NCBI GenBank assembly: GCA_911728435.2
Contig: OU452198.1
Coordinates: forward strand, 42,933,902-42,997,901
Reading direction: 5' to 3'
DNA: 64,000 nucleotides
DNA from: Apoderus coryli
Taxonomy: Eukaryota; Arthropoda; Insecta; Coleoptera; Attelabidae
Positions within the stretch are counted from its first letter, which is position 1, and every line of letters starts with the position of its first letter. The position numbers were made by a program, and so were the translations under genes. The notes below the pieces were generated by a model. That model was not told the origin of the DNA and searched no databases. It saw only the letters and a program-made list of their open reading frames with translations. Shown here in pieces: positions 32,916 through 43,497 of the stretch.

Positions 32916-33136
32916 AAATATTGTATTTATTATCTTAAGTCCATACCAGCTAAATTTGATTGAAATAAAACTATATTAAGGCCATTAAATCCATGATTCA
33001 AGTCAAAAAAATTTTTTTTTTGGCATGAGATGAAATGTTTGTAAATATTACATTATTATAAGCAAACAATAGAAAACACGAAAATAAAATAATTGCCACC
33101 ATATTTTAAACCAGAATAAAAACAGAACGACGGATC
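32916..33136. other. AT-rich spacer between LINEs
   Basis: No coding sequence. It contains the motif aactatattaaggccatt, similar to sequences near 37160 and 63390, so a short dispersed repeat may be present. Confidence 0.35.
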
Positions 33137-33175
33137 CTACATCCTGTGGATCCACGACGGATCCACAGGATGTAG
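33137..33175. repeat. Perfect 17-bp-arm hairpin at CR1 boundary
   Basis: The arms ctacatcctgtggatcc (33137-33153) and ggatccacaggatgtag (33159-33175) are separated by acgac. The sequence acgacggatcc also occurs directly repeated at about 33127 and 33154. It sits at the 5' junction of the CR1 LINE. Confidence 0.85.
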
Positions 33176-35983
33176 CAAACATTTTTGCAGAAAAGCTTAG
33201 TTCGTTTTTTACAATGGATGGCAGTGGGCCGATGCCCGAGATAATGAGAGATGCCCTTTATGGTGCTGGTATTGACAGTGTTGTCTTTACATCGAAAAAT
33301 GTTCTGGACGCCATAAAATCACTAAAGATAGATTCGAGTCCGGGTCTGGACGGCATTCCTGTGGTGATTTTGCAAAGGTGTGCGGCTGCTCTCTCTGAAC
33401 CTCTTGCTAGAGTTTTTACGAATATATTCCAGAGAGGGTCTAATTCACTGGGCTGAAAGCATTGTGATTCCCATTTATAAAAAGGGTGACAAGCATGTTG
33501 CTGGAAATTACAGACCAATTAGCCTAACCTCGAACTTATGTAAGTGCATGGAAAAAATTATAACGAAATTTATTACTGGCTTTGCGCTCGAGAACAATAT
33601 AATTCCGGCGGTGCAGCATGGTTTTCTTCCGGGAAGGTCAACAGAAACAAACTTGTTGACTTGTGTCAACGACTGGACATCGAGTAACGATAACAATGAA
33701 CCAATAGATGTTGTTTACCTGGATTTTGAGAGGGCCTTTGATACGGTTCCGTTTCGTAGACTGCTGCGCAAGCTGAATTGCTGTGGTCTGGGTGGTGATC
33801 TGCTTGTGTGGATAGAAAAATTTCTGACTGAGCGAAAGTCCAGGGTCAGGATCGGAGGATGTTACTCGCGGTCCTTTGATGTCCTTAGCGGAGTTCCTCA
33901 GGGGTCGGTGTTGGGACCACTCTTGTTCGCCTTATAAATCAGTGATCTGGCATCTTTTGTACGGTCCAAGATACAGTTTTATGCAGATGATGCCAAGATT
34001 TATAAGAATTCTGTTACGCAATATGAGCATGCGGTGGGAGATTTCCGGGCCGTGGAGGCGTGGACGCGTGACTGGCTGATGACGTTGAATGTTGGAAAGT
34101 GTGCGGTTATGCACCTCGGAAAGAACAATCCGCGTGTCGCGCCTGTTATAAATGGTCAGACCCACCGAGGTTGCAGAACAAAAAGACTTGGGTGTTGTCA
34201 TCTCTGAGGATCTCAAATGGGAAAAGCAAGTTATGAGGGTCGTCAAGAGAGCACATTCAATGACTTACCTGATACAACGTGCATTTAATGACCACTCCAC
34301 CGCTATGATTGTAAAATTGTACAAGTGTTACATACGACCAATTCTGGAGTACGCTCAGTCGGTGTGGAGCCCATATTATGTAAAAGACATAGAACTCTTA
34401 GAACGTGTGCAAAGAAGAATTGAGGAATTTACCGTAAGAGGATCGTCTTACTAGAATGAACTTAACAACACTGGCAGCTCGAGAGTTACTAGCACCTTCT
34501 AAAAAGATAAATAAAGAATGGATTACTCAGGAAATTTTATTTCTGATGGACCAACGAAGGAAATACAAGAACAACGAAACAAGATATAGGGAGACCCAGA
34601 AAAAGGTAAGAACAAAAATAAGGGTAGCAAAAGAACGTTTCTATGAAGAAAAATGCAAGGAAATAGAAGAGCTACAACGCAGATTTGACTTGTATAACCT
34701 ACATAAGAAGATAATAGAATTGGCAGGTCTCAGAAAAGGAAAGATTACTATAATCCTCTTAGATAAAAATGGGAAAACACTATCAAACACAGAAGACAAA
34801 CTGAAGAGATGGCAGGAATATATAAAAGACCTTTTTGACGATGTGAGAAATATCACATCCGTAGCTAGGGTAGGACTGGAAGACACAGGTCCCGAAATCA
34901 CGAAGGACGAAGTCACCCACACACTAAACAACATGAGCAACGGTAAATCTCCTGGCCCCGACGGAATTCCTATCGACATTCTTAAGATCATAAGTGATCA
35001 AGATATGGATGTCGTGGTGAGACTCTTGAACAGCGTCTATGAGTCTGGAAAACTACCAAAGGAATGGCTCTCATCAGTCTTCATATGTTTCCCGAAAAAA
35101 TCGGGTGCAAAAGAGTGCAGTGACCACCGTACCATAAGCCTCATGTCCCACACTTTGAAACTACTGTTAAAAATTATACTCAACCGCATCCACCAGAAAC
35201 TCGATCTGGATATAAGTGACAGTCAGTTTGGCTTTCGCAAAGGATTAGGTACAAGAGAAGCACTATTCGCATTCAACGTAATAGTGCAGCGATGCCTAGA
35301 TGTTAATCAGGACGTATATGCCTGCTTCATCGACTATAATAAGGCGTTTGACAGGGTCCGCCACGACCAGTTGATGGAAATATTACAATGTAAAAACCTA
35401 GACCACCAAGACCTGCAAATCATCTCAAATCTCTATTACAACCAAAATGCCATCGTCAAAGTAGATCAACAAAATTCTGGCACCATCTCAATAAAGAGAG
35501 GTGTACGTCAAGGTTATGTTCTGTCACCTATTTTGTTTAATGCCTACTCTGAAGAGATTCTAAAAAGGGCAATGGAAAATGACAGTGCAGGAATAAAAGT
35601 AAATGGAGTGCCCATAGTTGTTCTAAGATACGCTGATGATACCGTAATTTTAACGGAAAACCTGGAAGATCTACAAAGAATCATGGACAAACTTGTTCGA
35701 TATAGCGAAGAATACGGCCTTACACTCAACGTAAACAAAACAAAGTTCATGAAAATAACAAAGAAGGCCCAGACTAACAACGAACAGATAATCGTCAAAG
35801 GTGAACCCATCGAACAGGTAGAGAAGTATACTTATCTTGGAACAACAGTTACTTGTAATAACGACTACACGAAAGAAATAAAAGCACGCATAGAAATAGC
35901 AAGGTCCAATTTCAATAGCATGAAAAGAGTTGTGTGCAATAGAGGTCTAAGCCTAAAACTGAGACTGAGACTAGTTAGATGTT

Positions 35984-36275
35984 GAATATTCTTGAAATAA
36001 AAGTCGACCTCCACACAATAAATTTAATAAAAATCCTCAACAAATGTCACCATACATGTTTCACAGCTTCGGGCTGCATCATCAGTGGTTATAAGAGAAA
36101 ATTGACGAAAAGCTATGTTATTTAACTAAATTAGTACATATTATTTTGGGAATTTTATTTATTAACTCTAGAAATAAGAATGTATATATTATTTTCAATT
36201 GCACCAAAAAGATTTGAACTTTGAACTTACCATTGTGTGAAAAAATAAAAAATTTTTTTTTTTTTTTTTTTTTTT
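35984..36275 (-). mobile_element. Hammerhead-bearing insertion inside RTE, 12-bp target duplication
   Basis: It is flanked by tagttagatgtt at 35972-35983 and 36276-36287. The copy at 53190-54847 shows the empty site. The 292-bp insert carries a hammerhead motif (36049-36089, minus), followed on the minus strand by tttttattaaatttattg and tgtggaggtcgac, a tail shared with the elements at 13 kb and 51-53 kb. The plus-strand right end is a run of about 30 T, so on the element strand the 5' end begins with poly(A). No ORF is present. It is interpreted as a 5'-truncated Penelope-like element. Confidence 0.75.
36049..36089 (-). ncRNA. Hammerhead ribozyme motif
   Basis: The minus strand reads ACCA-CUGAUGA-U-GCAGC, ccgaa, GCUGU-GAAAC-AU-GUA-UGGU. 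Helix I is ACCA/UGGU, stem II is five base pairs (one G-U), stem III is minimal, and the predicted site is GUA|U. The layout, including the extra U after CUGAUGA, is the same as at 13005-13048. Confidence 0.65.
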
Positions 36276-37112
36276 TAGTTAGATGTTATGTTTTTGCCAC
36301 TCTGCTTTATGGCGTCGAGGCATGGACTCTGAACGCAGAAATAACCAAAAGACTAGAAGCTTTTGAAATGTGGGTGTACAGAAGACTACTGAAGGTGTCA
36401 TGGGTCGATCGGATAACTAACTTAGAAATACTTGAGCGACTAAACATAGAAAGAGAGTTGTTAATAACAATTAAAATCAGAAAACTGCAGTATCTCGGCC
36501 ATGTGACTCGTGGACCAAGATACGCCTTACTTTAATTGATAATGCAGGGAAGGATCCAAGGTACAAGAAGCGTGGGTAGAAGAAGGATATCCTGGTTGAG
36601 AAACTTGAGAGAGTGGTTTGGATGTTCCTCCATAGAGCTTTTTAGAGCAGCTGCATCCAAAATAAGAATTGCCATGATGATCGCCAATCTTCGTCGCGGA
36701 GATGGCACCTAGAGAGAGAGGCAGCTCGTAGACTTCGTGGCGACTTGATACAGACTTATAAAATTGTAAATAGCTACTATAACACACCACTTAATATGTT
36801 TCATGTTACCGACGGAAGAGAATTGAGAGGTCACTCTAAAAAACTTTCTAAAGAGAGATGTGCGCGAATGTGTAGGAAGAATTTCTTGACGAACAGAGTG
36901 GTGTATATGTGGAACGGTCTTAATGAGGACACAGTGAGTGCGCCATCGGTCAATGCGTTTAAGAATCGTTTGGATTGTGATTTGGAAAATGGTGCTGCGA
37001 CAATTACACACTACTTTTAAAATTCTTATCCGTAATAAATTGGGATAAAAGTAGTTTCATCGGGAAACCGCTCACTACTTTAATTAATAATAATAATAAT
37101 AAAAAAATAATA

Positions 37113-37954
37113 ATAATTGCAATAATAAAAAATTTCATTTGCGTTTCCTGAACAATTAAGAAATGGGTCTTAATATAGTTTTATTCTGGGGTACAGATTT
37201 GAAAATAGCAGTTTGGCAAATCACTACAAACAATGCAGTGCCATGTCTCTGATGAGTAATTATGTATTGTGTATATTATATATATTATGTACTTATCCAA
37301 AATTTTATTTTTCCTTCCCAACAAACTAAGTATCACGCCAGCTGCTGCACCCCTATAAAAATAAGAATGTCCATCATTTACAAGAGACCGCACACTTTAT
37401 CTGTCACAAGAAATAATTGATAGAAATGTTTTTTGCCATAGACGCAGTCTAATAAAGAAAAGGTGAGAGAGACTACCTTGGAATTATGTTTACCTGACTG
37501 ACCACAAATAAAAAAATAATGTATAAACTTTTGTTTTGTTATATATTATACTGAACGGAGAGAAGCAAAAAAATATATTATAAAGGAAACAGATGTATGT
37601 TTTAATAAAAGGAATTCTTTCAATGTTTCTATCAGCTGCCCGGATTAATGCGTGATGCTTTCAAGTCAAGAGTATGCCCGGTCTTTATCTTCCTTTAAGA
37701 CAGCTGAGATTTTAAGTAAATTCCAAATAATAATAATCCACACTAGATGGTATCGAGAATTGCATGTAGACAGTTTTTATTATCACATGTAGTCCCTATT
37801 TATCAAATAAAGGCCTAGAATATCTCCATTTGTACTAAATGATGCCAACCATCTTTTAGTTGAAATTGCAGACTGGTGAGCATTATAATATGCTCTCGAA
37901 GTTCCATATAAAATTCCTGGAACTGATCTTAAAACAATATCGATGATGTAGTAA
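37113..37954. other. No gene seen
   Basis: AT-rich sequence after the CR1 tail. At about 37161-37196 tatagttttattctggggta matches, inverted, about 63373-63400, a short dispersed repeat. No coding frame is supported. Confidence 0.4.
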
Positions 37955-38275
37955 TAACAAATAAAAAAATTGCGTGTATTCTGTGAGAATGGTTCAAAAA
38001 CGCTTTACATGGCATGGCAAGTTTACGCTCAAAGGTTCCCGGCGCAAAATCATCCCAAAAAAGCGGTCTTCGAAAGACTGCTAAGGCAGTTTAAAGAAAG
38101 CTACCACCCAAACACAGTGCAACTGCATCAAAGACTTTTTAATACTGATTTTAAATCGTGTTGAATTTTGTACATGGGCAGGAACAGAATCATCGAAAAT
38201 CAACACTTTTTTTAGAGGAGATGAAGGAGCAAATAACCGAAGCGTTTAAAAGCGTTACACCAGGTTAAAGTTGTT
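37955..38275 (+). pseudogene. DUF4817-type HTH transposon relic
   Basis: The frame reads AWQVYAQRFPAQNHPKKAVF then ERLLRQFKESYHPN, resembling the N-terminal helix-turn-helix (YxERFPxxxxPxxxxFxRL) of DUF4817/Tc3-like transposases. Further on, LEEMKEQITEAFKSVTP (about 38211-38262) resembles the C-terminal end of the same type of transposase. The catalytic domain between them is deleted. Confidence 0.55.
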
Positions 38276-38465
38276 GAAGGATTTAAGAAAAAGGAGTCCA
38301 ATCATTTTGAACATTTATTATAAAATTTATCAGTATTTATGTATATCTTGTTATTTAATTTAAGTTAAAAATGTATTAATTTATTATATTATTTAAGAAT
38401 TGCTTGTTACATAAAGCAACAAGACTTTAAGTTATGTTGGAAATTTGTTTCACACTACCATGCTT

Positions 38466-38509
38466 TCACCAGACGGCCGTTTCGTCGATCCACGACTCAT
38501 CAGTGGTGA
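38466..38509 (-). ncRNA. Type I hammerhead ribozyme, canonical core (left arm)
   Basis: The minus strand reads UCACCA-CUGAUGA-GUCG-UGGAU-CGAC-GAAAC-GGCC-GUC-UGGUGA. All core positions are canonical. Stem II is four perfect base pairs, helix I six base pairs before an internal loop, then extended by the flanking inverted repeats. Stem III is A-U and C-G closing GGCC, and the site is GUC|U. Self-cleavage is predicted, not demonstrated. Confidence 0.85.
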
Positions 38510-38592
38510 TCGGCAGGCAGTGTGACCCAAATTTCCAACATTTACAAAGAGCTTATACTAATGTTGGAAATTTGGGTCACACTGCCTGCCGA

Positions 38593-38636
38593 TCACCACT
38601 GATGAGTCGTGGATCTACGAAACGGCCGTCTGGTGA
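38593..38636 (+). ncRNA. Type I hammerhead ribozyme (right arm, one stem II mismatch)
   Basis: Inverted duplicate of 38466-38509. The sole difference is CUAC for CGAC on the 3' side of stem II, which breaks one base pair. Core, helix I, stem III and GUC site are unchanged. Cleavage may be slower than for the left-arm copy. Confidence 0.8.
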
Positions 38637-39009
38637 AAGCATGGTAGTGTGAAACAAATTTCCAACATAACTTAAAGTCTTGTTGCTTTATGTAACAAGC
38701 AATTCTTAAATAAAGCCTCCCTGCTAGGGGATTGGGCGCATCTAGTGTTGGCAATAGGATATAATGGAGTTGTTACTTCTTGTCCGGCCATCGTTTGTGA
38801 ACTGTGTTTCACCCGGCATATTACCTGTTCACGCTAGATGTCGCCAAAAACATCTCTCTCTCTCTCTATTATGTTATTGTTTAAATATATGGTTTGTCAA
38901 ATTCTCATGGCTGACTTGACAAATCTTATAATTTTGAAAAAGACGTCCTATTACTACCAATATGTGCTTTTAAATTAAAAATATACATATTATAGGAAAA
39001 CCTTATAGT

Positions 39010-40605
39010 GATTAATAGATAATTGAGAGATGTCTTTAATAGATAAATATCTTCATCAAATAATTAGAAGGTGCCACAGTACAACTACCGCGTTGTTAAG
39101 TCTGCTGGATGATATTTTTCGAGCTATTGACAATGGACGGGCAGCACTATTGATTTCGCTAGATTTTTCCCAAGCCTTTGACACTACCGATCACGATCTA
39201 TTATGTTCGAAGTTGTCTTATTATGGCTTTGCGGAGGATTGTGTCTTGTTCTTTCGCAATTATTTGAGTGATCGTACACAGAGTGTTTGCATCAATAATT
39301 TGTCATCGGTTGCAAAACCTGGCATTTCTGGCGTTCCGCAAGGATCAATTTTGGGCCCGCTACTCTTTATAGTATACACAGCAAGTATTTTTGATCAAGT
39401 TAATTTTAGCAATGTCAGTGCTTTTGCGGACGATACCAAATTATTATATGTCATCGATCAAACCAAAACGGAATATGTCAACGAACAGGTATCAGAGGAT
39501 TTGATTGCTATATCTGAATTTTCTGAAATGCATAATTTAAAATTAAATGCAAATAAAACCAAAATGATGTTACTCTGTCGAGAAACCACTCGTGCTGCTC
39601 TTAAAGAACGAATAAGTTTGCGATTATCAAATGACACCTTACTATTCGCGGAAAACATGAGAGTACTTGGGGTCATCTTGGATGAAAAACTTAGTTTTGA
39701 TGGCCATGTAAATCAGATTCTCAAATCGACGTATGTGCGCTTGAAGCTATTATATGCAAGCAAATATTTCATTAGTGTTATCTGTTTTAAATTACTGCAA
39801 TTTTGTTTATTATCCCTGTATTGACTTAGCTAATAATCGAAGATTGCAATATGTTCAGAATACTTGCTGCAGATTTATCTTTGATTTGCGTAAATTTGAC
39901 CACATAACACAGTACATAAAACGGCTTGAGTAGCTCAAGTTTGAATTTGTTGTTAAATTCCATTTTGCAACGTATTTAAAAGAGAAATTAATATTTAGAC
40001 ACCATATTTATTCTGTAAATATCCGTTGCCAGAGTTTATTGACTATGCCTCGTTTTCATACCACGATTTTCAAAAAATCTTTTACTTGGAATGCTGTTAA
40101 ACTATACAATAATTTGAATTCTGAAAATAAAGTATTAATTGTAAGCCAGTTTCGTAAAAAAATAAGAAAAGAGCTAATGATGGAATGCTATTTGTCACTT
40201 TACTTTATTTTGTGTTTAGTGTATGCTGATTTTTCTTCTTTTTGATGTAAAATGGTTCGTCGCAAATTTTGTATTATGGAATTTGATGGAGTTGTTAGTT
40301 TTTGTTTTCTATGTATAATTATACTATGCTATCATTTATTTAGTTTTAGCTATCATTGACTGTTGTTTTTTCTTTTTCTATATAATGTGAATTTGTACAC
40401 ATACGGGCTCATTGTTTTTATATATATTTTTTTTCTAGTACTGTTATATTATGGTTAAGTGGAAGAATAGCTTAATGCTAAACTTCGCCATAATTACATC
40501 ACTAATCTTGTTAACTTTATTTTACTTTATTATTTTTTTTTAATTTACTTTATTCTTTTTTATAATTTAAGACGATTATTATTATTATTATATTATTATT
40601 AAATA
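39010..40605 (+). pseudogene. CR1/jockey-like LINE, RT and 3' end
   Basis: The frame 39030-39824 reads CHSTTTALLSLLDDIFRAID, LISLDFSQAFDTTDHDLLCS, ISGVPQGSILGPLLFIVYTA and VSAFADDTKLLYV (FADD). The frame breaks near 39790. Later pieces are LQYVQNTCCRFIFDLRKFDH and FTWNAVKLYNNLNSENKVLI. The 3' UTR ends gacgattattattatta at about 40572-40605. The upstream finger and endonuclease domains are missing. Fragments of the same family occur at 15560-15745 and 30062-30180. Confidence 0.88.
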
Positions 40606-42489
40606 TCGGGTGGTCTACATGAAATTAACAGGCTCAATTAAAAATTCGTCTAATATTATGAATATGTGCATTTTCCACTTTTCCACGAAAACGTCAAGAG
40701 TTATCCATAAGAAAGTATTATAATATTTGACAGATAATTACTTTGTGCATCTAATTTTGACCTCATATACCGGGTGTTCTATTTGAAATAAACTAGTTAT
40801 TTAGAATTAAACTTTACGTTCAGATAACTTATATTATTGAACACTCTGTATTTAGTATTGGGGTTTTTATCTATTTGGCGTAACAAATGATGAGTTGCTG
40901 TGGCTTAAGAAGAACAAACGAATAGGTGTGAATTTTTTCATTCAAATTATGTCTATATTTTTATAAAAATTAAAATATTTAAAAAACTGTCCCGTTTAGG
41001 TGAGATGTACTTTAATAAAAGTGAGGTTTATTTTGAACGGGGAATCTAAAAATGTATTCATATACAGCGTATTCCATTTAAAAAACACAACTATGCTTCA
41101 TTTCTTATATTTGGAAGCCCCTGTATAGATTCACAATATTTTTAAAATGTAGCTATAACTCAATATTATCGAATCCATGAATAAAACTTTCTATTCTGCT
41201 ATTTGCTTTCGTATGGCGTGAATAACCCTGTATAATGATAATTTTCAAAAAATTTTGTTTTCTAGTTAAAAAGCCTGATGAAGGTGGAAATCAGGGCATC
41301 GAAACGTCTCACTAAATGTAAGAAGTTTTTTTTGACAGCATACTAAACATGCGCAATTAGAATTGTGTTTGTGAGAACATTAAACCCCAAGAATCTAAAA
41401 TTCTTAAATTACTTATTTTGTAATAATTGTTGTGAATTAGGTTTTCATCTATTTCAATAAAGGGTTTATTCGTTATTATTAATTGTCAATTTTTCTTTTG
41501 TGTGCAATATCATCACTGCTAGACTTCCCTTCTCGATTGAATGCTTGTGGTTCGTTTTTAATCAATAAAGCCGATTATTATTAATAAATAGCCAAATTTT
41601 TGAAGACATGATTAGTCGAGGTCGAAGGTAACAATTTATCATTGTTACAACAATATATATTATTTATCTAAGTAAAACACAAGTTTTCATAATTTATTAA
41701 AATTTATTTAAATAACAAAAAATATAATAATGAAATCAATATTATTTACATGACTAGTATAAATGTACAAATATTATTTCGAATAATAATTATAGTATAA
41801 AAACAAATCAGTCTAGTTTATAGTAATAAACCGTTATGAACAGCTAAATAATCTTGTCACCATTGATAGATCTTAAACATGTAGGTATTATAGGAATAAA
41901 ATGCCAAAATAATAATAATTTGATAAACTTAAATACATCTAAAATATATTCGGAATTATAAAAAGTATTAACTAATTACAAAAGAAATTTTAAATATTGC
42001 AATCAAATATTGAAATCAAATCTAGCAAATATCCAAAATTTTTAAATACAAACAGAATAATTATATTAATATATTAAAATATCATAATTGAGTTTGAACA
42101 GGTTCGGGGTCAGCTTTAAAATGGTCTAGAGTTGCTTAAATTTTCCTAACTCAGAAACTGTATTAAAAGTAAACTAAATACGATATTGAAAACATTGTTT
42201 ATTAATATTTAATTTTATTTTCAGTCGGAATCATACCAATGGTTTCACATGTCGACGTAGCTACAGACAGTCGCATTTGGCAGATGTGCTGTCTACATGG
42301 GGAAGTTTAAAATACGTTTTTATCTTTTGGTCTATACAAATGTTTGAGATACAGTTCATAAAAATAATGTGCGTTGATTTCTTCGCAAATTTAACTAAAG
42401 TGAGACGAACACACTTTTACTAGTCGCTTAATTTTACGAAAAAAAGTTATTCTTTATAAAAAGTTCTTCATTATTATTATTATTATATA
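40606..42489. other. Non-coding; holds one hammerhead-like motif
   Basis: AT-rich. At 40765 and about 41060-41100 there are gggtgttctatttgaa- and gtattccatttaaaa-like motifs, also near 63890. A hammerhead-like sequence lies at 41274-41310. No protein-coding frame is supported. Confidence 0.45.
41274..41310 (+). ncRNA. Degenerate hammerhead-like motif
   Basis: It reads C-CUGAUGA-A-GGUG, a loop, CAUC-GAAAC-GUC-UC. Stem II (GGUG/CAUC, one G-U) and the GUC site are present. Helix I pairing is not convincing. About 150 bp downstream, ttcaataaagggtttattcg may be the element end. Confidence 0.4.
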
Positions 42490-42856
42490 CGAGGTTTGTC
42501 AAAAAATGTGATTTTTGCTCCAGAGTAAAGTACCTTTATTTTTGACAATATCGAAAATTATTATAAAGAAAAGATGTTTAGAATTAAAAATAACTTTCAA
42601 AAATTCAACATTGTTTATTTGCATTAAAAAACGATTTTTCCGACATTTTCTCTGCGATAACGTTAAAAATTTAAGTTTGCACATTAATGCATAATTAATC
42701 TAGGATGCATTGGCATTTTTTAAAACTGATATATGAAGTAGGCTTTGCGAACTGTCAAAATATCGAAAATTCGAAAAAAAATTATTTTCAAAGTCGCAGA
42801 AAAAATAGTTTTCTAATGTAAATAAACAATGTTGAATACTTGAAAGTTATTTTTTC

Positions 42857-43390
42857 TACGACTGTCTTTAAATGCCTTTATTATATGTTCAAAAATGATT
42901 TGACAATGTAGTACATTGTAATGCTGTTTATCATTTATCCGTGCGTAATAATATTTCCCACTAGTTGCTAGGGAAATATTATTACGCACGGATAAAATTT
43001 CCTGGTAATGACAAAAGTAGCGGCGGGCATGAAAAATCACCATGGCAACGCCGAAAATACAAACACCAAATTGACAGTTTTGGTATTTATAATTAAGAAT
43101 AATTATAATTAAGTATTTCGCTAATTTCAAAACACATAAACAGTGATAGTGAATATAGTTGAACACCACCTAGTCAATTTAATACTTTTAATTTATCGTA
43201 TTTAGGCTTATACGCTAACAAGGGTAAGTTTCGAAAAATAAATATTTTCCTAAAAATTATGTTAAATTTATTCAAAAGCATTAAAACAGTCTTAGAAAAA
43301 GTATAGTGTGAAACTCACATGAAATGACCATTTCCTACTCGTATCATACTCGTAGCAAATATATGGCATTTCATGTTCGTTGCAGAATAT
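42857..43390. mobile_element. Repeat S copy 2, inserted in MITE
   Basis: It begins ctacgactgtctttaaatgc and contains gcattaaaacagtcttag inverted at about 43279-43297. It carries the 26-bp-arm palindrome at 42934-42996. Its right part is an inverted copy of 16700-16960. Non-coding. Confidence 0.6.
42934..42996. repeat. Perfect 26-bp-arm palindrome
   Basis: Arms 42934-42959 (tttatccgtgcgtaataata...) and 42971-42996 are exact reverse complements around an 11-bp loop, actagttgcta. It lies inside repeat S. Confidence 0.92.
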
Positions 43391-43497
43391 ACTATTTAAT
43401 TCTAAACATCTTTTCTTTATAATAATTTTCCATATTGTTAAAAATAAAGGTACTTTACTCTATAGTGCAAAAATCACATTTTTTGACAACCCTCGTA

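Larger units (their letters stand above)
34482..36719 (+). mobile_element. RTE-type LINE nested in CR1, 9-bp target duplication
   Basis: It is flanked by GGCAGCTCG at 34473-34481 and 36720-36728. One long open frame encodes the RT: NGKSPGPDGIPIDILKIISD, AKECSDHRTISLMSHTLKLL, SQFGFRKGLGTREALF, DYNKAFDRVRHDQLMEILQ, GVRQGYVLSPILFNAYSEEI, LRYADDTVILTENLEDLQ (catalytic YADD). The C-terminus continues after a 292-bp insertion at 35984: FATLLYGVEAWTLNAEITKR, VYRRLLKVSWVDRITNLEIL, KLQYLGHVTRGPRYALL. A short frameshift leads to RIQGTRSVGRRRISWLRNLR. The 3' end is cacct followed by (AG)n. The endonuclease is missing (5' truncation). A near-identical copy lies at 53190-54847. Confidence 0.92.
33177..37112 (+). 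mobile_element. CR1-type LINE (5'-truncated), split by RTE insertion
   Basis: The RT reads IDSSPGLDGIPVVILQRCAA, a frameshift near 33445, WAESIVIPIYKKGDKHVAGN, YRPISLTSNLCKCMEKIIT, DVVYLDFERAFDTVPFRRLL, SGVPQGSVLGPLLFAL, a stop near 33935, KIQFYADDAKIYKN (catalytic YADD), then a frameshift to LGVVISEDLKWEKQVMRVVK and LEYAQSVWSPYYVKDIELLE. It is interrupted after EDRLTRMNLTTLAAR by the RTE LINE at 34482-36719. It resumes as RLRGDLIQTYKIVN and NFLTNRVVYMWNGLNEDTVS. The stop at 37018-37020 is followed by a (TAA)n tail ending about 37112. No endonuclease domain is present. It is the same family as 4943-5606. Confidence 0.9.
38389..38713. repeat. 325-bp inverted duplication carrying two hammerheads
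   Basis: Arms 38389-38542 and 38560-38713 (154 bp each) are reverse complements with one mismatch found, around a 17-bp loop. Each arm contains a smaller unit (38434-38540 and 38562-38668) bounded by imperfect inverted ends atgttggaaatttg and caaatttccaacat around a hammerhead. The unit can thus fold on itself with an exceptionally long helix I, and the two units can pair with each other. There is no ORF and no clear target duplication. The nearest neighbour is a transposon relic at 37955-38275. Confidence 0.92.
42490..43495. mobile_element. MITE with long inverted repeats (CGAGGTTTGTCAAAAAATG), interrupted by repeat S
   Basis: The ends CGAGGTTTGTC and GACAACCCTCG are flanked by TA at 42488-42489 and 43496-43497. 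The inverted repeats run at least 105 bp. They continue on the left through ataactttcaaaaattcaac but on the right only after a gap, where repeat S (about 42857-43390) is inserted. Removing S restores inverted repeats of about 170 bp. TA target and end sequence suggest a Tc1/mariner-mobilised MITE. Confidence 0.75.

Noticed and set aside
38820..38875. Microsatellite (CT)n of interest
   Set aside because: Only about six units (tctctctctctct); ordinary simple repeat.
42813..43169. 118-aa open frame on the minus strand
   Set aside because: It runs through the 26-bp palindrome and repeat S inside a MITE; composition is non-coding.
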